A DNA stretch of 64,000 nucleotides from Liquidambar formosana. Lineage: Eukaryota > Streptophyta > Magnoliopsida > Saxifragales > Altingiaceae. The translations under genes were made by a program, and so were the position numbers. Shown one piece after another: positions 32,205-45,132 of this stretch (its first letter is position 1; every line of letters starts with the position of its first letter). Under the pieces are notes generated by a model. That model was not told where the DNA came from. It saw only the letters and a program-made list of their open reading frames with translations, and did not search any database. The DNA is taken from positions 12,733,848 to 12,797,847 of the forward strand of contig CM077820.1 in the NCBI GenBank assembly GCA_039720395.1, written 5' to 3'.

Positions 32205-35200
32205 ATGGTAGATCCTGCGCCTGGTGAAATCGCCGGCAAGTCTCGTTTGGCAGAGTTCACGGCAACTGATCTGACGGTGGCCATTCCTAAGGTACTTATC
32301 CCTATCAACAACTCCTACACTTTAGGCCCTGTATTCTCCTCTGCTGAAGCTGCCGGGTCTTACTCTTCTGTTTTCCCAAAACCTCGATCAGAGGTTTTTG
32401 TTTTCGAAAACCCCAAATGCAATGTCAATTCTGCTTTTTCTAAGTCTGTTCGTTGCTGGCCAAATAGACAAAAGAATTGGCTTTCATGGTTTGATAGAAT
32501 GGTTGCTGTTAAGGCCAACGAATGGCATGAATTGGGAATTCATGAAATTATTCATTTATCTAAATTCCAAATTCCCATCAATAAAGAAATTTTATCATCA
32601 GCCTTATGTTTCTGGTCTGTCTCCACCAATTCTTTTCATTTTAATTTTGGGATGATGACCCCCACACTACTAGATTTAGCTATTCTCTTTGCCTTCGACC
32701 TAATGGAAAATGGATCAATGCCTTGGCCGAGACCACTGAGTTTGATGACTCAATCTCTTTTGACAAGAAGAGCATATCTTACACTAATTTCCTCAACCTC
32801 TATATGAAAACAGAGGGCGAAATTGAGGAAACTGAGTATATTGCCTTCCTTCTTTTCTGGATTTGTAAATGCCTTTTTTGTTCTCCATCTTTTAAGATTG
32901 TCAAGGCCGATTTAAAATTAGCCATTTACTTGGCTAGAGGTTGCAAGGCTGCCTTGGGACCTTTAGTCCTTTCAAGCCTTTATAGGGGCCTATTCAATCT
33001 TTTGTCTTCCAACTTCCAACTGTGGGGAGGTCCCCTTTGGATGCTGCAGATTTGGCTTCATGCCTATTTCCCAGAAGTGAGTCCTGCCTGTGAATCTCAT
33101 CAGGATATTCCTTCCCTTGGGTATAACTTCATTGACTTTTCTCACAACCCTCGTTGTTTCAAGGACTGTTTTATCTTTTTCTATTCATGTAATAATCAGA
33201 CTCCTAAACAATTTTACCCATTTTTCCCATTGAGATGCAGGCCATAATGGTTACTGGCCGTATCTACTTTTGATGCTCCCCAGTCGGTGCTGAAATCTTT
33301 TTGGAGCAGTGTATTGATCCCCAGAGACCTTCATCATAGACTAGTCTTAGAAAATTCTAGGAATAATCGTTGTAGAGTAGAAATCTACTGCCCCTATTTT
33401 GTTTCTAGGCAATTCGGCCTTCATCAATCTATTCCTTTTCCTTTAACATACAGCCTAAACTCTGATTTCCTGAATCGGCTTGTGATTCAAGACATCGATG
33501 AAGTGGACAGTGTTGATGTTATCTTCAAAATCTTGAAGAAAGATTTTGAAATTTCTTCTTTTCGGTACAAGCCATCTGTGTCTGATGACTTCACTACTTT
33601 CTAGGGGAATTACATCAGAAAGAGTAGACCGATGGACCCAGCAGAGGCTTTTAACCAACTTTTTACACATGAAGCTGCTGATGACTCGGCCGATTCTAGC
33701 GATGGTGATACTGACAGACTTCTATTGCAGGCCACAGAGATTGGGAAAAGCAAAAAGAAAACCCAAAAAGGTATCCCTGTTGAACAATATTCAGCTTACC
33801 AGTCTGTATTATCTTATGAAAATTTTATAATATCAAATGGATCCCTGGGGAAGACATGTGGGTAATGGTCGATAAAATAGATAGGGCTGTATTAAACATA
33901 AAATCCAAACAATTCGATGAATATATGGCAAAGAACAAAGGAAAAAAGGTAGTGTCAGGTCCCACATTTTATATGAAGTTTGAAAAATAGTTGAAGAAAA
34001 ATCGACCATATACTCATTCTACCAACTTTGCCATAGCCGATTTAGTTGTACCTTCTTCAGCTTTATCCTCGCCCGATGAAGTTACTTGGGCAGAGAGACA
34101 TGCCACTAAAAAAGAACTTAACAAGTTTCAATGGGTTACCTGGCCTATATCAACTTTTTCCATAGGTATCTCTCTTGCTCATTTTTTGTTTTTAAAAAAT
34201 TTTACTAGAGTATCCTGACTTTTGTACTTTGCAGATGCTCCCTCCTATGAACATCGGTCTCTAGCTCCTTTACTTGATCTCCCATCTGAGGATGAGGAAG
34301 AGCTTTTAAGGACCCAGCCTGGTAAATCAAAAAGCGCTGCTCTGGTGAAGTCCTCAGCCGCTAAGCCAAAGCTAGTGGAGACCGAAACCCAGACCACTGG
34401 AGGTCAGGCCAAGAAAACTGCCAAGCCAAAGACAGTGGAAACTGGACATCAAGCTGCTGAGAGCCAAGCCAAGAAAAGAGGTAGACCAAAGACCTCTACA
34501 ACTACGATTGGCCGAAATAAGAAACCCAAGGCAGGTGGGATGGGCGAGATTTTTGCATCCTTATCCCAAAAAGGGTCTGGCTCGGCCTCTGTGCCTATTT
34601 CTTCTTCTTCCATCTCCAAACCAGCCTCAAGCCCTCAACAATCCAAGGCCGAAGATTCAAACTCTCATGAGTCCGATTCTGATAACCAGGATGAGCTTAC
34701 CATTTTACCTGACCCTTCAGAAAAAACAACTCAGCCACCCTCTGTGCCAGAAAAAACAATTTCTATAGCTCCTGCTACAGCTCCTACTACAGCTCCTACT
34801 ACACCAACTCCTTCATCTTCTGAGGATAAATATACCACGGCAATGGCCTCTCTTGAAAAGCTTCGTTCTTTCTTGAAGCCTAAACTGGCCGAATCCCCTC
34901 TTTCCTCAACTACATCTAGTCACTCCAAAGGCCCAGATGTTGAGAAAGCAAAAAAGCTTTTGAAAACCATCTGCATTGTCCCCATAGCTTCCATCTTTTC
35001 CCAACTTGACAAAATCAAGACCGCCATAAAAATCATTTTGTCCAATTCCAATACCACCCCTGGACTAGCTGCTAACCTTCAATCTTTTGAAGAGAAAATT
35101 TCTCTCCTTTGCCTTTCTTTTTCTTCTACCAAGAATGAAGCAACACAAAATAGGAGACTTCTGAATCACATACTAGATCTACAATCTAAGATTCAAACGG

Positions 35201-35544
35201 CCATGTCAGAGGCCGAAAATGTAAAATCTTTGATTGAAGAAGGACAGAAGACTGCACAAGAATTTCAAACTAGGGTTGCTGACTTGGAGAAACAGCTGAA
35301 AGACGCAAAAGATAAGCTGAAGGAAGCGGAGCTTGTTCAAGCTGATCTTATACAAGTCTTTTCTGAGAAAGTTGGTGAAGCACAGGGGTTGGCCGAACAA
35401 TACAAGCCTTATTCAGGTCAAGAAGAAACCCTGGAGCAGAAGCAGAAAGACCTGGAGGACCAACTTCAAGCTTTTGAAGTTGAATGGTCGAGCATAAAGC
35501 AATTACTTTCTCTTGCTGACTCCTCTCTCACTGCTTCCTCTTAA
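32205..35544 (+). pseudogene. Plant mobile domain (PMD) gene carried antisense in the Gypsy element
   Basis: Starts MVDPAPGEIAGKSRLAEF at 32205. The PMD/aminotransferase-like core reads WHELGIHEIIHLSKFQIPIN, LCFWSVSTNSFHFNFGMMTP, then a frame change near 32715 and DSISFDKKSISYTNFLNLYM, LYRGLFNLLSSNFQLWGGPL. Further in-frame stops lie near 33248, 33602 and 33863. A 69-base phase-1 intron (34166-34234, catag|gtatc ... tttgcag|atg) rejoins the frame as TFSI-DAPSYEH. The last 430 residues are Ser/Pro/Lys-rich with an AT-hook-like KKRGRPK and a coiled coil (about 35150-35500, DLEKQLKDAKDKLKEAELVQ). Host PMD proteins (MAIN/MAIL type) act in gene silencing; the role in elements is unclear. Confidence 0.82.
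34166..34234 (+). other. Intron of the antisense PMD gene
   Basis: 69 bases, GT-AG, phase 1; the open frames on both sides join correctly (g + at = GAT). An intron in this strand shows the gene was expressed from the plus strand, opposite to the element. Confidence 0.75.
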
Positions 35545-35842
35545 TGTCTTGAACAATTTATTTCATGGCTGGCATGTAGCCATTATCATTTTAGTCTTGT
35601 AATTTGGCCATAAGGCCTTTGCACAATCTTTATTTTTTCGTTTTAGCAGTTTTTCTCCTACTCAGCCATTAGGTCGAGCTGACAATATTTTACTTACTTG
35701 TGCATGTATGGATTATAATTATCTCTTTTGATATTCGGCCATTTGGCCTTGAATATATATATATGTTTCTTTTACCCTTCTTCTGAATGCAGATTTAAAT
35801 TTGTATCTGCACTTATATGCTTTAAATATTTTTGACATTTTC
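35545..35842. other. Spacer between antisense gene and integrase
   Basis: Convergent 3' ends of the PMD gene and pol. Rich in ttcggccattt/ggccttga motifs typical of this element; the same GGCC-A/T motif pattern occurs in the 51.8-55.8-kb element. Confidence 0.5.
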
Positions 35843-36769
35843 CTAAATTGCAGGATGATATTTTTTTAGAAATCGGCCATTGATAGGCCGATCATGGATG
35901 TCGCCATCCAAATTTTGTAGGTGATAAGCTCCACCCTTTAATACCTTGAAAATTTTGAAAGGACCTTCCCAATTGGGAGACCACTTCCCGTACTTGGGAT
36001 CTTTTGACCTAACAGGTAATACAGCTTTCCAAACTAATTCATTTTCAAGAAAATCCTTAGGCCGAACTTTCTTATCATAGGCTTTTTCGATTTTTCTCTT
36101 TTGGGCTTGTAAATGGTCCAATGCTAGTAGCCTAACATCATCTAGATCATCTAGTTCGGCCAACATAGCATCATAATAATCTTGTACACTTAAATTGTTT
36201 TGCTTAGCAAGCCTCAGAGACCGAACCGTTACTTCCATAGGCAAAATCGCATCATGTCCATAGGTCAAGATGAATGGGGTGGTACCTATACTAGTTCTTT
36301 TAGAATTTCGGTAAGCCCACAACGTTTCTGAAAGTAATTCATGCCATGCTCGAGGATTCTCCTCAATCATTTTTTCTATACTAACCTTCAAAATCTTATT
36401 TGTTGATTCGGCCTGTCCATTAGCTTGTGCGTAGTAGGGTGTTGAATGCACGATTTCAAAACCGTACTCCTTAGCAAACGCCTTTACCTCACTGCCAGTA
36501 AATACTGTACCCTGATCGGCAGTGATAGTCTGGGGTAGACCGAATCTATGAATGATGTTTTCTTTAATACATTTTATCACTTCCTTTTGAGAAACCGAGG
36601 GCATAGGAATGGCTTCTACCCATTTAGTAAAGTAATCGGTTGCTACTAAAATAAAGGCATCCCTTTTGGACGATTCTGGGTATATCTTGCCGATTACATC
36701 CATTGCCCATCCTCTGAACGGCCAAGGCTTTACTATGGATTGTAGTTTTATTGTAGGTGCATGTTGCAC
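35843..36769 (-). pseudogene. Integrase of the Tat-like element
   Basis: DDE integrase core on the minus strand: first Asp in GWAMDVIGKIYPES, second Asp in ITADQGTVFTGSE, Glu in NGQAESTNKIL; then a C-terminal chromodomain-less tail with WSPNWEGPFKIFKVLKGGAY. Ends with a stop at the left. It is separated from the preceding H2C2 part by a stop at about 36790. Confidence 0.9.
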
Positions 36770-36790
36770 TGGCCCATGAATTTGACAGGC

Positions 36791-37210
36791 TTAACAGCCT
36801 TTAGCATACTCCAAATAATCTTTCATTATATTCGGCCAATAATAGCTGTACCTTCTAATGAGCCATCTCGTCTTAATACCAGCCTGGTGTGCCCCACAAA
36901 TGCCTTCATGAACTTCGGCCATGATTTGCGTTGACTGAAACTTAGAAAGGCATAAGCACAAAAGGCCATCCACATTCTTTTTATATAATTCATCATCTAA
37001 AATGACAAACTTTAAAGCCCTTTTCCTGACCTTATACTCGGTCTGAATTGATGGATTTTGTAAGTATTTTATGATCAGAAATCTCCAATCATCCTGGGCA
37101 ACATCTAATGATAATACTAATTCATTTGGGCCAAATATGTTCCTTAGAGATGACTCTAACCTCCTTTCTATAGTAATTGTCCTGTTAAGAACACTTACAG
37201 GGATTTTCAA
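36791..37210 (-). pseudogene. RNase H to integrase junction with H2C2 zinc region
   Basis: Minus-strand frame with DWRFLIIKYLQNPS, then HEGICGAHQAGIKTRWLIRR and YYWPNIMKDYLEYAKGC, the H-H-C-C zinc motif that precedes Gypsy integrase. Confidence 0.85.
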
Positions 37211-37359
37211 TCCAGAAGCTGGGCTAGTTCATTTGCTTCATTATTTTCTTTTCTCGGGACACATTTGAATAAAACATCAGCAAATAAACCTAACAAATAT
37301 TTGGCGATCCTATTATATTCAACCAGAGAATTGCTCATACATTTGAAGTCACCAGATAG

Positions 37360-38190
37360 TTATTTTAAAATTAATTGGGAATCTCGAATAACAAGAATAT
37401 TTGATACATTTAAATCCACCAAAATGCTGAGGCCGATAATAAGAGCTTCATATTCGGCCTGATTGTTTGTACAATCAAAATCTAGTTTAAAGGAAAACTG
37501 AGTCCTTTTGTTCATTGGGGACACCAGAACTACACCGGCTCCAGCCGATTCTTCTGTTCGAGACCCGTCAAAAGTCAAGATCCACGATACTAAAGAAATA
37601 CAACCAATCTCCATAGTCGGCAAAATTTCAAGGACTTCTCCCAAATTGGGGTGGCTCGCTAAAAAATCGGCCAAAGCTTGGCCTTTCATTGCCTTCTGGG
37701 GGGTATATTGCAGACAGAATTCGATAAGAACTAATGACCATTTTGCAATTTTTCCCCTTATAATCGGTCTACTTAACATGTACTTCACCACATCAGTTTG
37801 ACATATTATATAAACCAAAACAGGTAACATATAATATCTTAACTTAATACATGAAAAGTACAAAGCCAAACAAAGTTTTTCAATCGGTGTATATCTACAC
37901 TCGATTTCATTCAACAGTTTACCAAGAAAATAAACGGCCTGCTCATGCCCGTCGTCCATATCTTGAGCCAACAATGCTCTAATCGATTCTTCAGCGGCCT
38001 ATATGTACAACTTCAAGGGTTCTCCTTGCTTGGGTGGCATTAACACCGGTGGCTTTGTAAGATATTCTTTCAACTGGTCAAATGCTTCCTGATGCTGCCT
38101 ATCCCACTTGAAGTCATCCTCCGCCCGTATCTTCAGCAGAGGAGAGAAGGCTTTGGTTCGCCCTGCACAATTAGAAATAAAACGGCGCAA
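37360..38190 (-). pseudogene. RNase H region of the Tat-like element
   Basis: Two minus-strand pieces. 37999-38190 carries DFKWDRQHQEAFDQLKEYL, the region after the RT thumb; 37360-37974 carries the first RNase H (RYTPIEKLCLALYFSCIKLR) and a second RNase H domain (LTFDGSRTEESAGAGVVLVS, NNQAEYEALIIGL). Two RNase H domains are a feature of the Tat lineage (established knowledge), supporting the assignment. Stops at about 37975 and 37360 interrupt it. Confidence 0.8.
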
Positions 38191-38199
38191 GAAATTAAT

Positions 38200-38910
38200 T
38201 TAATCGAGAAATCTTTGAAGTTCTTTTTTATTAGATGGTGGTTGTGCATTGATAATCACTTTTGTTTTGTTTTTATCAACTTCAATCCCCCTTTGGTGGA
38301 CAAGATAACCCAAAAAGTTTCCAGCTGACACACCAAAGGCACATTTTAAAGGATTCATTTTTAAACTATGGGTACGCATTCTTTCAAAAGACTTCCTTAG
38401 ATCGGTCATATGGATGTCCAGATCCGAAGATTTAACCACCACATCATCTATATAAACTTCCATAAATTTTCCTATCATATCGTGGAAAATATAATTCATG
38501 GCCCTTTGGTAGGTTGCCCCAGCATTTCTTAGGCCGAATGGCATTACTACCCATTCAAAAGTTCGAATGCTACCTGGGCACCTAAATGCTGTTTTCTGTA
38601 CATCATCTTTGGCTATAAAAATTTGATTATAACCTGAATGACCATCCATGAAAGATAATACTTTGAACCCAACGGCTGCATCGACCAACATATCAACCAC
38701 AGGCATTGGGTACTCATCTTTTGGAGTGGCTTTATTTAAATCTCTGAAGTCTATACACACCCTCAGTTTTCCATTCTTTTTCAAGACTGGAACGATATTT
38801 GAAAGCCATTCCACATACTTGGCTGTTCTAATAAACCCGGCCTTTAATAATCTCTCTGTCTCCTCCTTTACTTTGAGTACCATGTTAAGTTTCAACTTAT
38901 AAGTGGAGGG
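38200..38910 (-). pseudogene. Reverse transcriptase of the Tat-like element, 5'-truncated
   Basis: Minus-strand frame with LKAGFIRTAKYVEWLSNIVP, CIDFRDLNKATPKDEYPMPV, MDGHSGYNQIFIAKDD, MPFGLRNAGATYQRAMN and catalytic YIDD, then NFLGYLVHQRGIEVD. Sense stops just upstream of KLKLNMVLKVKEE at about 38910, where the sequence changes to unrelated AT-rich DNA: the truncation point. Confidence 0.9.
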
Positions 38911-40750
38911 CCCAAACAAATATATGAAGTTATGTCAAATTCAATATTTGGGTGATGTGGGATGTGGTATATTTCCAACAAAACATATGTTCGAATAAAA
39001 CACTAAACACCTATAAAATAGTTATATATGCAAATATACATCAACGAGTCATCCAAAAAATAAAATAGTGACATGAAACTTAATATGATTCAAATTCAAA
39101 ATACTTTAAAATATTCAAAACTGAAACCTAATAGTTAGTCAACAACATTTAAAAATCTATTACAAAAATTGAAAATTATGTAATTTTCATCTCATGTTTT
39201 TTTCACGTATATTTTTTTGCTGGCATAAAACAGTTACATGCTATTTTGAAAAATAAGAATTCTTATGGTAGAAAAACAAGGAGAGAATCTTGGGAGAAAA
39301 ATAACCAAAATAAGGAGGGTAAGGTTATGGAAGAATTGCTATGGGAGAGAAATTAGGAGAGAATCTTGGGAGAAAAATGAGGAGAGAATAAGAATAAAGA
39401 TAGAATTTTGTGAGAAAAATAATCGGATTGCTATGATGGATATTAGAGGTTATGGTCATAGGAAAAAAACAATGAAAGAATTTGTGATTATATGGTAAGG
39501 GCATTTTGTCCTACTATGTTTCGTTTGACCTAAGGTTGGAAGCGTTTTTTAAAAAGGTCTTAAGGGTCTTCCAATTTGGACTTGAGCCCAGACGCCCCTT
39601 AAATAAATTGAAGCTTAACTAATCCTTATTACAGCATAATAACTATTGCTAAGCTTCCTACTTATTCCACAATTGATCTATATATAGTCGTGTGTAATAA
39701 CTTAGATATCATGAGATAATAAAAAAGGTTGGTGGAAGGTTGTGTGCTTTTGGCGTTATTATCTTTCTCATGAATTTTCACTGTGTCAACTGTTAAAATT
39801 TTGTGTGTTTTGCTGAAAAGTTTCAAAACTTATTCGTTTCATATATTGCCTTTATTGGCTGAAATATTATTGTTAGGTTTTAATAATGAGAAAATTAGCG
39901 AGAAGTCCAATATTTAATACTTATGGAAGTATAAGTTTATGATAAAAACTTATATAGCCATAAGTCTACTTTTAAGTGAAACGGTTGCATGTGTTTTTGT
40001 GAGAGTTTTATTTGTATAAATTCAATTATGTCCTTAAGTTGTTATTTTTTATTTTCAAACTTTAAAATACATAATTTTCAATCTATTTATCGGTTTTCAA
40101 TAAAACTTATATTTTTGAAATCTATTCTTCAAGATCTTCAAAACAAGACCCATAATGATTATGAAATTATTTATTAAAAAAAAAAAAACAATTACATTGA
40201 GTACATATAACTATTTTGAAATAGTTACTTGTAATTGTTTTTGTGATGATTCAATTATCACACAAAACACTTAAATTTATTAAATGTAACCTATAAAATC
40301 AGTTAAATTTATGTTTTTGAAACTAAAAACAATTAAATTAAAATTTTTTGTGTTTGAATTTACATATTTGTGATTAAATGTAACTCTTTTTTAAAATAGT
40401 TACATGTAACTATTTTATTGTTTAGTTCAAATTCCTAAAATAAAGGTAAAAATCCTCTTTTTTTGGCCCAAAAGTATATTTTAACGTTGTAATCATACTC
40501 ATTTGTTGAGGAGTTAATATGTTCTTAAGCAAATCAATCAACAAACGCTCTTTATTAATTGATATACGAAAGACAAAAAATAAGATTTAGAAAGGCACTT
40601 TGAAGCCTTGGCCGAATTTTGCAGGTTCAATCGACAAAGAAAAAGAGGCAATGAGTCCCACGAATAAAAATACCTCACATTCATCTGCCCGATCTAAAAG
40701 GTAAGAGTATTCCACCAGCTCTGCCATTTTTTGAAGCACATCGTCTCTTT

Positions 40751-40782
<32 letters not shown>

Positions 40783-40847
40783 CCTTTTGGCTGGGGTTTT
40801 TTTGAAACATTGCCATTGGTTCAAAATTAAGGACGGGAAGTGTCACC
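38911..40847. other. AT-rich intergenic region, no gene seen
   Basis: Contains a local duplication at 39277/39353 (ggagagaatcttgggagaaa, about 76 bases apart) and a T run of about 30 at 40753-40782. Short Lys/Arg-rich frames here are not credible. Confidence 0.5.
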
Positions 40848-40855
40848 ATTAATGT

Positions 40856-41304
40856 TAGGGGTGCAAATTGGTCTAGGCTAGTCCGGGCTAGGGGTATATT
40901 TGGACCAGACCAAATTAATTTAGGACCTTAAAAATTGGATCGGACCGACAAAAACGGCCTGGTTCTTAGTTTTTTTTTAAAAAGTTAATAACTATATTGA
41001 AAATATTATTATTTATTCAATAATACTTATATATGGAGTATAATAAATTAATATAAACATATAATTATATATATAATCATATATTTATTTATTTATATTT
41101 ATGTATTTTTTTAAAATTCATAATTTGGGAATTCAATCTAGGTCGGTTCTAAAACCCTCTAAACTATGTATCGGGCTGAATTCATCGGTTCTTAAAAATT
41201 TGTCCTGAGAACCAAACCGGTTATTGTTTAGATCGGACCGGACTGAACCGAATTGCACAGAACGGTCCAGTTCCTAAATCTACCCGAACCATTTTGCACC
41301 CCTA
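40856..41304. mobile_element. hAT-type MITE with perfect 8-base target duplication
   Basis: 449 bases, ends TAGGGGTGCAAA / TTTGCACCCCTA, flanked by ATTAATGT at 40848-40855 and 41305-41312. Interior rich in GGACCGGA/TCCGGTCC-type pieces like the element at 25217. Confidence 0.92.
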
Positions 41305-41312
41305 ATTAATGT

Positions 41313-41916
41313 AACACTTGCATCATCTTCTGCTATCTTCATCTATGCATGGCGTTGTTGCATGGCTTCATTTTTCCTTTGTTACCGCCCGTTGAGAGAA
41401 CAAGAGAGTAGAACAAGAGAAAAAGAGAGAGAGCGAGAGCGAGAATGAGATCAAGAGAGGGTATTTTGGTCAGCCTGTTTTTTATTGGATTTATGGTCAC
41501 ATAAGAATTTTTTCTGTCCTTATGCCTTCATAAGTCTAATAATATAGACTTTTGGCCAAAATTCCCTTTAATAATTTATTTCACTAGTTTATTACCTTCT
41601 TTGAACTCAACGGTTACCATTATTTTCTTTGAGTTTATTACCCAACGGTAATATACTTTAATGGAGGAACGTTCTGTAAGGTTTCTAGGACTTATTTAAC
41701 CAAAACGTTCCATCCATTACATTGACACACATATCTCTCTTTTCTACAGATCGATATTGTTTACTTTTTGTTATCAGACTCCCTTTACTCTTTCTTTAAT
41801 ATTTTTTATAATATATTTTTGGGTGATTCGATACATTCTTGGCACCCCATTTATCATAGGCGTGCGCTACAGATCAGATAACTTGCGAGGAATAAGATTG
41901 TATCTTGGAGCCGTGT
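41313..41916. other. Intergenic, nothing recognised
   Basis: A GAGA-rich run at 41395-41460; otherwise unremarkable. The GCGAC at 41917 is the target duplication of the next element. Confidence 0.5.
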
Positions 41917-41921
41917 GCGAC

Positions 41922-44900
41922 TGTGAACCACAGGTTTCGATCGGGGGGAAACCGTTCTTTTAAAAAGACTTGTAGAAATTTAAATTAATAAAAATCTGGT
42001 TTTTAAAAGGTTCACAAAAACATAACAAACAAGGAGTTGCCACTTTATTTTTTAGGGAAAAAAGGAAAACCATGAAAATAGTTTTAAAAGGAAACCTTTT
42101 AAAACCAAACACATAACTCTGATCAAAGAAAAGTAGGTCTTAACAAAACAAGAGAGGATTCGGAGACTAAGTTACGATGTGGGAAGGTTCTAGGAAACAT
42201 CCTATAGGCACTTACATCGCCCCAAAATGGGTCTCTAAATTTATATGAGCTATTTCAATCATTTCCTAATTAGTCACCATGCATATGCAAAGAATTATCC
42301 ATAACCATTCATATTCATTAGAGCTATTTCAATCACTTCCTAATTATTCACCATGCATATGCAAAGAATTATCCATAACCATTCATATTCATCCATGAAC
42401 ATCCATAAAGCATTATAAACATCCACAAAGCATGTAAACACCCATGAACAAATAAGAAGAGATATGGAAAGCAGTAGAGAGATAGAGAATAAAATAACAA
42501 ATCCATCCTACTCTAGCAATTATATGTGATAGATAAATGAATAAACATGAGTACATCCTACTCCTTTAACAATATATGTGATGGATAAATAGATAAAAGA
42601 AAAAAGAAAAACCTAGGATGCTTAGTATCCTAGGGCGGACTTGAACATCAAATGAGCGCCTACATACCTTACATACAAAGATGTAAGGATCAAAGTCCAC
42701 GTAATTCGATTGAGAAGGGGTTACTCCCTTTACAATGAATTATAAACCCTAAGTTTCCACTAAAAGAAAAGAAGAGTTTAAAAAGAAGAAGAATTTCCAA
42801 ATATGAATTTGAAAAAAGATAGAATTTCAGAAGAGATAGAACTCTTGTTCAAAAAGAAGTCTGAGAAAAGTAGAATTCTAAAAGAAATAGAACTCTTATT
42901 CAAAAAGGATTTTAGAAAAATAGAATTCTAAAAGAAATAGAACTCTTATTTAAAAAGGATTTTTTTAAAAAAATAGAAAATATGGAAACTTAAGAATTAC
43001 AGTCCAAAGTAAAAAAGAATAACCCAAGAGAGGGAGAAGAGAACAAAACAAAACAAAACAAAACTCACCATGAACCACTTACCATATGCTAAACAATCTC
43101 AAAACATCGGGAGATCAGCAGTTAATCACCCCATGTATTCTATGGGGCAATTATTAAGCTCAAACCAACCATATTCATACTCAAATCATCATTAGAAAGA
43201 CTAATTCAAATCTAGACAAAATACTAAATATGCCTATAATAACCTAATACTGATGCAAATAACAAAAATCAAAAGAAAAAGAAAACCCTAATATGCTTCT
43301 ATATGCCCTAAATACCCTAATATGCATAAAACTATCAAAATCATGCCAAATATGAATTATTATGATGAAAATATCATATAAAAAATCCAAAACATGAAAA
43401 GAAAACAATAACTAAAGCCTTAAATAAACACTTTATGTAAGCATGTGAATTAATCATTCTTACGGCGAGCTTTCTTAAGAACTATCCTAAAATAATTCTA
43501 CGTAGAAATCACTCCATATGAATGATTTCTTCACATATCCTATGTAAAATATATGTCTAAGAATGCAAATAAACCTATGACGCACTTAAACACATTCCAA
43601 AAAGCACCTATGCACAGCCTCACCCTCTAAGGACGATAATTATCCTCTAAAAGGATAATTATCCATACACCTAAGAAGATGAAGCTTACACAGCAAGTGT
43701 CCTATACAAAATATGCTTAAAATCATACATATAATTGAACCAAGAAGAGAAAACAAACCAAACAAACCATCAAAATTTTCGTGCAAAGTGCACCCCCTAT
43801 CCTAGAGAAAAACTAGTCTAACAGCAAACAATTCACAATTCCTACTCTACTAGCATGCTTTCACATCATATTTGAATCATATACATTCTAAAATATAGAG
43901 TATATATGATTCCTAATTCAATACTAAGCCCTAGCTATGTAGAGAATAGAGTAGAAAAAGAATAAATCGAAAAAAGAGAATAAGGGTACTTACAACAAAG
44001 CAAAGGTCTTCGCTGCGTTCTTCCTTCTTGTTGGACTTAATTGCCTTCCAATTCCTCTTCAAAATTGCAGTAGAAAGCCTCCTCCAAGTGATATGGGTGT
44101 GTGCAAATTCGTTCTCCCTAACTCTTTTATGAATATGAAGTGTTAAAAGTCCCCTATATTAATGAATGAGCCTCTATTTATAACCAACCAACCATATGAA
44201 CTAATAGTTGAGATTAATTCACCATAAAACCAATCTAAGGCTATAATTAAATCCTATAAATGTTAAACAACTCAAAACCACATCCCAATAGGTTTAGAAG
44301 ACCTTTGGAAAGTAGAAATTCGGAGTGGAGGAGTCATATTCCGTCAAAAACTCAAAATTGGACAAATAAAGCAGAGTGCCTCGGGTGACCTATTGGGGTG
44401 AACCGGTTGGACCGGTTGGGGTGAACTAGTCACCCGAGAGCAAAATAAGGTAATTAAGGATTCTTGACCCGGTTCGGCCTCCTAACTTCAAACGGACACA
44501 AATTCTTCATTTTAACTCCGATTTGAGTGATTTAAAAGCTAAAATTTCAAGGATTCAATGTAGAATAAGTCTAGAATATTGTTAAACCAAAAATCCCTGA
44601 CCACGGTCAAGTGGCTGGGTTTTCACAAGGCGAGTGACAGAAAAAGGGTCAATTAGCCATAGGATAATATGGTGAACTAATCCAAAACCTATCAATAAAT
44701 TAAATTGGCTCTTAAATTAGACTCATTTCATCATTCTAAGATCGAGAGAACATTCTGAAACAAATTTCAAGGTCAATTAGAAAATATACAAAGTAAAAGA
44801 CGAAATTACCCTTTAAGTTGCAAAAGTTCTAATTAACTATCCAAACCTATCTGGAATTGAACCAAATTCGACACACATACTCAAAATGACCCTAGAAACT

Positions 44901-45073
44901 AAATGCAAGTGATGGGACTCAACAACGAGACAAAAACATGCATGCAATAATGAACTACTCTCCTAAGGCTTAAAAGGGCAAAAGTGTCCTTTAAGGCTTA
45001 AGGACTCCTAAATGCTTCTAAACCTAACCAAATGCTATCATGAACTTATAGGAGTAAAAATGGGGTGTCTACA
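41922..45073 (-). mobile_element. Large solo LTR (minus orientation), 3.15 kb
   Basis: Plus-strand ends TGTGAACC...GGGGTGTCTACA with target duplication GCGAC at 41917-41921 and 45074-45078. On minus it starts TGTAGACACCCCATTTTTAC, shares that start with the solo LTR at 49838, has a TATAAATAG box near 44175, and contains gtggcaactcc (near 42033), the counterpart of gtggcgactc at 51.03 kb. No coding domains. Internal small duplications: a 76-base pair at 42248/42324 and a 58-base triplet at 42830-42960. Confidence 0.8.
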
Positions 45074-45078
45074 GCGAC

Positions 45079-45132
45079 CTCCAATACCCACACGTGGAAA
45101 GACGTATACGACTTTAGGATAGCGACTACATG
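45079..45132. other. Short flank between solo LTR and tandem duplication
   Basis: Continuation of the host sequence of the solo LTR. Confidence 0.4.

Larger units (their letters stand above)
31010..38910 (-). mobile_element. 5'-truncated Ty3/Gypsy (Tat-like) element with antisense plant-mobile-domain gene
   Basis: On the minus strand the order is reverse transcriptase (from 38910), RNase H, zinc-binding H2C2, integrase (to 35843), then an opposite-strand gene (32205-35544), a purine tract and a 3' LTR (31715-31010). No Gag, protease or 5' LTR is seen to the right; the reverse transcriptase starts abruptly at about 38910. Some plant Gypsy elements of the Tat lineage are known to carry an extra antisense ORF between pol and the 3' LTR; this architecture fits. 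Many stops and frame changes mark it as dead. Confidence 0.85.
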
